57,680 bases of DNA from an uncultured Phycisphaerales bacterium (GTDB lineage: Bacteria; Planctomycetota; Phycisphaerae; Sedimentisphaerales; Anaerohalosphaeraceae). A program made the translations under genes and the position numbers. Where the stretch lies: the NCBI GenBank assembly GCA_937868095.1, contig CALMLO010000031.1, forward strand, positions 1 to 57,680, given 5' to 3'. Below are positions 1-5,743 of the stretch, one piece after another (position 1 is the first letter of the stretch; the number at the start of each line of letters is the position of its first letter). The notes under the pieces were generated by a model, which saw nothing but the letters and a program-made list of their open reading frames with translations, was not told the origin of the DNA and made no database searches.

Positions 1-1
1 G

Positions 2-139
2 GTTAGTGCCATTGAAATGGAGATCAGCGAAGACTGGATCGCCGGAAAACGGTACCTGACCATGAATGCGGAAAAGGAGAACGTGGACACTACCGTCAAT
101 TCAAACAAAAAGAGAATTTACAGAAAAAATGTTGCGTAA
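2..139 (+). pseudogene. C-terminal fragment of a possible IS256-type (mutator) transposase
   Basis: An open frame runs from the left edge of the window to a TAA at 137-139 and gives a 45-residue tail. It contains the string ISEDWIAGKRYL. That resembles the C-terminal end of mutator/IS256 transposases, which often finish with an E-x-(S/N)-(E/D)-W-x-x-G-(K/R)-R-Y block. The rest of the gene lies outside the window, so it could be intact upstream. I call it a remnant because the neighbourhood also holds a decayed IS1595 fragment. The family call rests on one short motif and is weak. It could equally be the end of an unrelated protein. Confidence 0.35.
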
Positions 140-199
140 TCGTTGCGAACTAAAAGGCACTCTAATATTTGATATTGAAATAAAGGGAATGGTTGGTCT

Positions 200-490
200 A
201 TGCATTTAGCAATTAAGAAGTTTATTTTAGGATTGAGTTTGGGCTTAGTTCTTCTCATTATGTGGTCAGTTTTTACTTTCTACGGGCCCTCCCAGTATTG
301 GGGACTTTGGGAAGGATGGCACAGGTGGATCACAGCTATTTTTTTCCCCTTATTATATCTCTCTGCAAGTACTATTAGTTCATTTTGTCCAAGTCCTCTT
401 GATGTTCTATTTACTACGGGCTTGGGAATTATTCCTTATGGTCTTTTATGGGTAATTCTGTCATATATACGAATGCGAGTGAAAAGATAG
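200..490 (+). CDS. small hydrophobic membrane protein, unknown function
   Basis: I do not recognise this 96-residue protein. It has three hydrophobic stretches, at about residues 8-28, 44-60 and 68-90, and ends in a basic tail (RMRVKR), so it is probably an inner-membrane protein with the tail in the cytoplasm. The Shine-Dalgarno signal is poor: AAAGGG lies about 15 bases before the ATG. The gene is clearly richer in A and T than the enzyme genes further right, and it sits between two transposase remnants. It is therefore probably accessory DNA. No catalytic motif is visible. Confidence 0.55.
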   Translation: MHLAIKKFILGLSLGLVLLIMWSVFTFYGPSQYWGLWEGWHRWITAIFFPLLYLSASTISSFCPSPLDVLFTTGLGIIPYGLLWVILSYIRMRVKR

Positions 491-671
491 ATAATATGCA
501 AACCATCTTTTCAGTATTTTTACGGACCACAAAAACTCCAACGGTTTGCGGAAACTAGGGGCAGTCACGAATGGCGGTTCCTTAAGTTCGATATCCCCGC
601 ACGGTGCAAATATTCGTCGGCGGCTAAATATGGCTTCTTTCATAAGTTGAGACTGAAAATTTCATCCGTAA

Positions 672-901
672 ATTGCCGGCCGTGGCTGCGGCCGACGCAA
701 GGGCAAACGAGGTCGTGGAGCCGCCTGTAAAGTGCCTGTATTCGGCATTTTGGAGCGAAACGGCGTGCCAAACAGCGGCTGGCCAAGTTTCATGGCGTCT
801 CGAAGGAAAAGTTTCCTTTGTACTTGAAAGAAATGGAATTCCGATATAATCATAGAAACGAGGATCTCTTTGAATTATTGGCTCAAAATGTCACTAAATG
901 A
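672..901 (+). pseudogene. decayed IS1595-family transposase (internal deletion and frameshift)
   Basis: Two pieces of an IS1595-type transposase lie end to end in different frames. From 672 to about 763 one frame reads GRRKGKRGRGAA followed by KVPVFGILERNG, the central region of these transposases. From 764 to the TGA at 899-901 another frame reads RAKQRLAKFHGVSKEKFPLY and then LKEMEFRYNHRNEDLFELL, the typical C-terminal end. The catalytic middle between the two blocks is missing and the join changes frame, so no active enzyme can be made. No terminal inverted repeats or target duplication were found. The motif match to the family is strong. Confidence 0.75.
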
Positions 902-953
902 GTGCAAAATCGTTTAGAATTACCAATTGAATTATTAAAGGATTTGATGAAAA

Positions 954-1406
954 ATGCGTAAGAATATTATTATTTTGATATTATTGGCAATTCTTTTAGT
1001 GAACCTTTATGTTTGTGTTATTTTCCAAAAATCGTTTTCGAAGAAGAACAATGGATATGGTCACCCCTATCCGAGAGATCGAATTACTTATGCTGCTCGA
1101 GATCCCGATGACGACCAAATCAAATTAATTGTAGATGCCACAGAATGGACCGACGGAGGATGGGATTTGGTAGTTTTATTTAAAACAGAAGATAATAAGG
1201 TTTTTAGATTTTGGACAAATCCGCCGAATGCTCCACGTGACTGGATGGCTGATAAATTAGAGACTCCTGAATCAATGGAAGGCAAACTTATGTCCCTGGA
1301 GGAGATATGTCATCATCATCGTCCATTTAGTAGTCCGTCCATTTGGATAACATCACGAGAAAATGAAACAGGGTCAGATACTTTATCTGACCAGCAAAAA
1401 GATTGA
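954..1406 (+). CDS. hypothetical membrane-anchored or secreted protein
   Basis: I do not recognise this 150-residue protein. Residues 4-26 form a hydrophobic N-terminal helix after MRK, which fits a signal anchor or an uncleaved signal peptide. The rest is soluble, acidic and aromatic (for example TEWTDGGWDLVVLF), with no family motif I can name. An AAAGGA sequence lies 11 bases before the ATG, slightly far for a ribosome site. Base composition is AT-rich like the gene at 200. It directly follows the IS1595 remnant, which points to an acquired or rearranged edge. It probably acts outside the cytoplasm. Confidence 0.5.
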   Translation: MRKNIIILILLAILLVNLYVCVIFQKSFSKKNNGYGHPYPRDRITYAARDPDDDQIKLIVDATEWTDGGWDLVVLFKTEDNKVFRFWTNPPNAPRDWMADKLETPESMEGKLMSLEEICHHHRPFSSPSIWITSRENETGSDTLSDQQKD

Positions 1407-1947
1407 ACGCAGTGGACAGGACTGAAAAGCCAACACGATACCTTGATAACGACCAGCGGGTGGCGGTCCAGACGCTCGTTTCCGGCGGTGTGGAGACGGA
1501 CGGACGGATGTTTGTGTTCGGCAATACTATTGATGGGGTGCTGATAATGGGCTATCGCCTCGGGGCGGCTTGGGTAAACTTCTGCTGCGGGCATGACTCC
1601 TTGGACAGGTCGGCGGTGATGTTCTATGCCGGGGGCGGGGAATAAGGCGAGGGATTTGCTCTGGAAGAACCCTTTTTCTATCTTGACATTGGGCGGCGGC
1701 TCCTTATATATTGATTCTGTGCTCCGCGTGGCCGAGTTGGGAAGCGTTGTTCTTTGAAAAGTGAAATGAAAGAGGGTCGGATGTTCTCTACGGGGGGCAG
1801 AAGGCCTTCGGGACCCTTGCGGCGGCCGGGGCAGCGGCGGTTTCCAAATCATCATTTTGCCGGCATCATTGTTTTATTATTCAAAAGGAGGTCATGCGAT
1901 AGAATACGGTAAAGATTTTATCACCTTTTTACGCAGGCCAGCATCCA
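1407..1947. other. 541-bp gap upstream of the GntR-type regulator
   Basis: I see no convincing gene here. Base composition changes from AT-rich on the left to GC-rich at about 1405. A TTG-started frame at 1403-1645 and a long antisense frame at 1316-1855 have no recognisable motifs or ribosome sites and look accidental. The gap does hold a strong promoter (1683-1710) and a TGTTCTTTGAAAA sequence at 1748-1760 that resembles the boxA-like leader of rRNA operons. A strong AAAGGAGGT lies at about 1884, but only two bases before a three-codon ATG CGA TAG frame. A GTAAA-N14-TTTAC inverted repeat sits at 1909-1932. Confidence 0.5.
1683..1710 (+). promoter_or_regulatory. sigma70-type promoter upstream of the GntR-type regulator
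   Basis: TTGACA at 1683-1688 and TATATA at 1705-1710 are separated by 16 bases. The next gene is at 1948, so the transcript would have a leader of about 230 bases. The strength of the boxes and the boxA-like TTCTTTGAAAA downstream are unusual for a regulator gene. Confidence 0.55.
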
Positions 1948-3105
1948 ATGAAACATAGCCATTCAGAACGATCCATCAAACATAAAGAAATTTACGACAA
2001 GCTCTGTAATGATATTATCAAGGGAGTTTACAAGCCGGGCGAAAAACTCCCGACCGAAAATGAGCTTGTGGAAATGTTCAATGCTTCCCGTCCTACCATC
2101 GGCAGGGCGATGCGGGACCTGCAGCAAAAAGGGCTGATTGTCCGCAGGCAGGGTCAGGGCACCTTTGTGAAGCAGAGCACAAAGCCCAGCAATCAGACGC
2201 TGGGGCTTCTGGTTCATTGGCAGATGCGGCCGGTTCAAACAACCAGCAGCACCATCTTCGGGATTATGATACCGGAATTGCTTAAAAATGCCAGTCAGGC
2301 CGGCTATTCGCTTTTGTTAAATGATATTCCTGTCAACAATGATTTGAATTATATTGAACGGGCTCAGGCCATTTGCAAACGGCTGCTCAGTTCTCATGTG
2401 GCGGGGGTCTTTTTTACCCCTCTTGAATTATCGAGCAATAATTCTCTGAACGAAAGCATTGCCGAACAGTTCAATAAGGCGGGGATTGCGCTGGTTCTGC
2501 TGGATCGGGATTTGACGGACAGTCACCACCGCAGTCAATTTGATATTGTGGGAATCAATAACCGGCAGGCCTCTTTGATTCTGACCAGTCATCTGATTGA
2601 ACTGGGGTGCAGGAAGATTGATTTTGTGTGCGGAACGGCCATGACAACGGCCATTGAAGATCGATATGACGGATATCGCCTGGCGCTCGAAGAACATCAA
2701 ATCCAGCCGGAGAAGCAGCGTCTGCACCAGTTTGACAGCCGGAGTCTGCTCAGCAAGCCCGCCTGTCCGGAAAGGGAAAGACTTCTGGATTTGGTGAGAG
2801 GGGCGAAAACGGAGGCGTTTGTCTGTGTAAATGATACAACGGCGGCGGACTTAATTGCCTGCTTTCACTCGGAAGGCATCCGGGTGCCGCAGGATGTGCG
2901 TGTGGTAGGTTTTGACGATTTGCCAATCAATGAAAGTCTGCCGGTGTCTCTGACTACGATTCGGCAGAATCCTGCGGCCTTGGCGTATGAGGCCATCCGG
3001 ACGATGGTGGATCGGATTCATCATCCTGACATACCGGCCCGGCATATCATGGTGAGTACGGAGTTAATCATTCGGGAATCGTGCGGAAGCCGCTTAAAAA
3101 AATAG
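1948..3105 (+). CDS. GntR-family transcriptional regulator with LacI-type sensor domain
   Basis: The 385-residue protein has a GntR winged helix-turn-helix at about residues 12-78 (KPGEKLPTENELVEMFNASR, then RPTIGRAMRDLQQKGLI and RRQGQGTFV). It is followed by a periplasmic-binding-protein-like sugar sensor at about 90-380, with typical LacI motifs such as VAGVFFTPLE, VNDTTAADLIACF and VVGFDDLPI. This is the architecture of AraR-like sugar repressors. It probably binds a sugar or oligosaccharide and controls nearby carbohydrate genes. The best candidates are the GH43 gene and the operon starting at 4723, because TTTACA/TGTAAA-type sites lie at both promoters. The effector is unknown. The start has only a weak ribosome site (GCAGG). 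Confidence 0.9.
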   Translation: MKHSHSERSIKHKEIYDKLCNDIIKGVYKPGEKLPTENELVEMFNASRPTIGRAMRDLQQKGLIVRRQGQGTFVKQSTKPSNQTLGLLVHWQMRPVQTTSSTIFGIMIPELLKNASQAGYSLLLNDIPVNNDLNYIERAQAICKRLLSSHVAGVFFTPLELSSNNSLNESIAEQFNKAGIALVLLDRDLTDSHHRSQFDIVGINNRQASLILTSHLIELGCRKIDFVCGTAMTTAIEDRYDGYRLALEEHQIQPEKQRLHQFDSRSLLSKPACPERERLLDLVRGAKTEAFVCVNDTTAADLIACFHSEGIRVPQDVRVVGFDDLPINESLPVSLTTIRQNPAALAYEAIRTMVDRIHHPDIPARHIMVSTELIIRESCGSRLKK

Positions 3106-3344
3106 GATTGGATTTGCGGGCGGCCTGGTTTGGGATTGGCCGGGCGATTTAAGGAGACAGCGGGGCGAGGGGGGGTGGCGTGTGTTTTCCGGCTCTGGCG
3201 GGCTGTTTGATTGGAAGAGAGGGGGCTTTGGGGAGCGGTTTTGCCGGAGGCGGGGTTGAACGGAAGGGATGGGCGGGATGGCTCATCCGGCGCCATTCGG
3301 TTCAATCCAAAGCCGTGGGAAATCAGCAGGAACCGACTTGATTT

Positions 3345-4295
3345 TTATTGGTTGTCGTCGGTTTGGCCTGTTGTCTGGATGACTTTTTGGATGGTGCCGT
3401 CCTCGTTGTAATATAACTTGTCCACGCAAATGGATCTCAGCCAGTCATGGCCGGACAGGGCGCTATTGTGATAAAAGGCGTACCACTGGCCTTTGTATTC
3501 CACAATCGAACCGTGGTTGGTATAGCTGTCCGTCGGGTCCATGTAGATGCCCTGATATTTCCACGGGCCGAGGGGATTGTCGCTGACGGCATAGCACAGC
3601 CGGTTATGTTTTCCGTTTTCATCATGATTGTCCGAGTAGGATAAGTAATAAATACCCTTTCTCTTGTGCACCCATGCGGCCTCGTGGAAATCTACCAGCC
3701 CTTGCATTTCCTTCATTTCGCCGTCGATTTCCATCATGTTGTTTTTCAGTTTGCCGCCTTTGCATATTCCTCCGCCGCCATAGTAAAAATAGGCCTGGCC
3801 GTCTTCGTCGATAAACACGCAGGGGTCAATCAAGGGTTCCAATCCTGGAATATAACCCTGCACTTTAAAGTCGGAGGCGGGTTTGGTGCTGGTGGCCACA
3901 CCGATTTTCCATGTTTTGTTCCAGTCCGTGCCGCTGGGGTGAGGGAAGTAGAAGTAATAAATGCCGTCTTTATAAGCGCAATCGGGGGCCCACATGAAGC
4001 CGCCTTCGGGGCGTCCCCAGGGGACATCTTTGGAACTAAGAATTTCTCCGTGATCGAGCCAGTGGACCATATCGTCTGTTGAAAAGACATGATATTGGTC
4101 CATCAAATCGCACCCCCGCGGCGGAGCGATGTCGTGGGAGGCGTACACATAGAGTCTACCGTCTGACCAGACGTGTGCCGACGGGTCGGCGGTGTACATG
4201 TGGGTGATAAACGGGTTTTTCGCTTGTGCTGCTGAGACAAGCAGCAGCGGAATCATGAGCGGAACTATTGCGGGGGCGTGTGTGTTTTTCTTCAT
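3345..4295 (-). CDS. secreted glycoside hydrolase family 43 enzyme (arabinosidase/xylosidase type)
   Basis: A signal peptide covers about residues 1-25. The rest is a five-bladed GH43 domain. The three expected acids are visible: Asp37 in YTADPSAHVW (general base), Asp157 in EPLIDPCVFID (pKa modulator) and Glu205 in DFHEAAWVHK (general acid). Known GH43 enzymes cut alpha-L-arabinofuranosyl or beta-xylosyl linkages; the exact substrate cannot be read from the sequence. At 316 residues it is a single catalytic domain with no dockerin tag, unlike many secreted proteins of this window. An AAGGAGA ribosome site (minus strand, near 4306-4311) supports the start. It converges with the regulator gene at 1948. 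Confidence 0.9.
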   Translation of the reverse strand: MKKNTHAPAIVPLMIPLLLVSAAQAKNPFITHMYTADPSAHVWSDGRLYVYASHDIAPPRGCDLMDQYHVFSTDDMVHWLDHGEILSSKDVPWGRPEGGFMWAPDCAYKDGIYYFYFPHPSGTDWNKTWKIGVATSTKPASDFKVQGYIPGLEPLIDPCVFIDEDGQAYFYYGGGGICKGGKLKNNMMEIDGEMKEMQGLVDFHEAAWVHKRKGIYYLSYSDNHDENGKHNRLCYAVSDNPLGPWKYQGIYMDPTDSYTNHGSIVEYKGQWYAFYHNSALSGHDWLRSICVDKLYYNEDGTIQKVIQTTGQTDDNQ

Positions 4296-4353
4296 TGCCG
4301 GCTGTCTCCTTATCAGGATTTATAGAATCTGTCCTAAAATCCGGGCTATGTAA

Positions 4354-4364
4354 TGTAAATACAA
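4354..4364 (-). promoter_or_regulatory. candidate operator TTGTATTTACA (GH43 promoter)
   Basis: Read towards the GH43 gene this is TTGTATTTACA. It lies 15 bases downstream of that gene's -10 box, a position where a bound repressor would block transcription. It is embedded in a larger inverted repeat, ATGTAAT-N14-ATTACAT (4348-4375). The same 11-mer occurs in the same orientation at 10907-10917. Binding by the regulator encoded at 1948 is inferred, not shown. Confidence 0.4.
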
Positions 4365-4379
4365 ACTTATTACATATAG

Positions 4380-4407
4380 ATTATACCAAGATAAGATTTG
4401 AAATCAA
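4380..4407 (-). promoter_or_regulatory. sigma70-type promoter of the GH43 gene
   Basis: On the minus strand TTGATT (4407-4402) and TATAAT (4385-4380) are separated by 16 bases. The start codon is at 4295, leaving a leader of about 75-80 bases that contains the candidate operator. Confidence 0.6.
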
Positions 4408-4631
4408 TAATTGTTTGTGACTGCTTTGGTTTCTTTTTGGTTTTTTGAGAGACTTATTGAGAAGGTATTGGGTTTGCGGGTTCATAATTGTCTATAAGTC
4501 CATAGAATACATTGGCTTATGTAGATTTATTTTTCGACTTTGTTCGGGGAAGGAGGACTGCTGGAAAATGCCGCAGTGTCTGTATGTTGGGGAAATTTGC
4601 TATTAAAAACCTGAGAAATGGAATAATTGTC

Positions 4632-4661
4632 TTGACATCTAATTTACAAATCAATTAGAAT
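4632..4661 (+). promoter_or_regulatory. sigma70-type promoter of the HAD - GH38 - symporter operon
   Basis: TTGACA at 4632-4637 and TAGAAT at 4656-4661 are separated by 18 bases. An inverted repeat TTTACA-N12-TGTAAA (4643-4666) overlaps the spacer and the -10 box, so a repressor could occlude RNA polymerase here. The half-site is shared with the candidate operators at 4354 and 10907. Confidence 0.6.
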
Positions 4662-4722
4662 GTAAACAGTAGAATGATGCTGCACAGGATGGTTAACAGG
4701 GATTTTCCAAAGGTGTCGGCCG

Positions 4723-5724
4723 ATGGAATTGACTGAAAAAAGGGGTGGAGAATCGCTTTTGAGGCATCTGGGCCCCCATGCCCGGCCGGAAGATTTTGTC
4801 TGCCTGTCTCAAACGGGAGATGGGCGATTTCATGCAGGTGCTGAAGGTGTTCAGTCGATTTTGGGAACCAGAGACCGAAAAGTTGAGTTTGTTTTTTTCC
4901 GCAAGCATGTGCTGGCTTATGTTCATTCCGCCCTGGGCTATCCGGCTTATTATCCAATCTGTCGAGTTGACAGGAAAAAGCCGACTAAAGCCGTCTTGAT
5001 GGATTTGGACGGAACCAGCGTCCGCAGCGAAGAATTTTGGATTTGGATTATTCAGCTTACGACGGCCAGTCTGCTTGGAAACCCCTCTTTTGAGTTGGAA
5101 AATGCGGATTTGCCTTATGTGTCGGGCCATAGTGTTTCGGAGCATCTGGAGTACTGTATTCGGAAATATTGTCCTGAAAAGACTGTAGAAGAGGCCCGCG
5201 AACTGTATTTTCAGCACACTCATTTTCAGATGCAGGAGATTCTGAACGGGCGGGGGCGTACTGATGCGTTTAAGCCGTCCGCCGGTCTGAAGGAGTTTTT
5301 GCTGGAGTTAAAGGGTCGGAAAATCAAGATTGCGCTGGTGACGTCGGGGCTTTATGAAAAGGCGTGGCCGGAAATTCTTTCGGCGTTTCAGTCTATGGGG
5401 CTGGGGGATCCGCGTGATTTTTATGATGCGATTATTACGGCCGGATTTCCTTTGCGGAAAGGGGCTGTAGGGACGCTGGGGGAATTGTCGCCGAAGCCGC
5501 ATCCGTGGCTTTATGCGGAAGTGTGCCGGGTGGGTCTTGGGATTCCATCGCAAGAGCGTGCTCATGTGGTGGGTATCGAAGACAGCGGCGCCGGTATTTG
5601 TTCCATTCGGCTGGCCGGCTTTCCGGTGATTGGATTTGCCGGCGGCAATCTGGCGGAAAGCGGGGCAGAGGGATTGTGCGATCACTGCTGTGCTACCTTT
5701 CAGGAAATACTGCACCTTCTTTGA
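4723..5724 (+). CDS. HAD-superfamily phosphatase/phosphomutase with an N-terminal extension
   Basis: The 333-residue protein carries the HAD motifs. Motif I is DLDGT at residues 94-98 (in KAVLMDLDGTSVRSEE), motif II is ALVTSGLY, motif III is the lysine in SPKPHPWLYAEV, and motif IV is VVGIEDSGAGICS. The pattern resembles beta-phosphoglucomutase-like HAD enzymes, which act on sugar phosphates in the cytoplasm. The first 88 residues before the HAD core are longer than usual and match nothing I know. The start is uncertain, with a modest AAAGGTG site upstream. The gene is the first of a tight operon: 19 bases separate it from the GH38-like gene. A role in processing a phosphorylated sugar released by the neighbours is inferred. 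Confidence 0.75.
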   Translation: MELTEKRGGESLLRHLGPHARPEDFVCLSQTGDGRFHAGAEGVQSILGTRDRKVEFVFFRKHVLAYVHSALGYPAYYPICRVDRKKPTKAVLMDLDGTSVRSEEFWIWIIQLTTASLLGNPSFELENADLPYVSGHSVSEHLEYCIRKYCPEKTVEEARELYFQHTHFQMQEILNGRGRTDAFKPSAGLKEFLLELKGRKIKIALVTSGLYEKAWPEILSAFQSMGLGDPRDFYDAIITAGFPLRKGAVGTLGELSPKPHPWLYAEVCRVGLGIPSQERAHVVGIEDSGAGICSIRLAGFPVIGFAGGNLAESGAEGLCDHCCATFQEILHLL

Positions 5725-5743
5725 ATGAACGAAAGGCGTTCTC

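Noticed and set aside
1403..1645. 80-residue plus-strand frame starting with TTG
   Set aside because: Rare start codon, no ribosome site and no similarity; its start overlaps the stop of the gene at 954 only by chance.
1316..1855. 179-residue minus-strand frame in the gap before the regulator
   Set aside because: No motif, no ribosome site, and it crosses the end of the gene at 954 and a strong plus-strand promoter.
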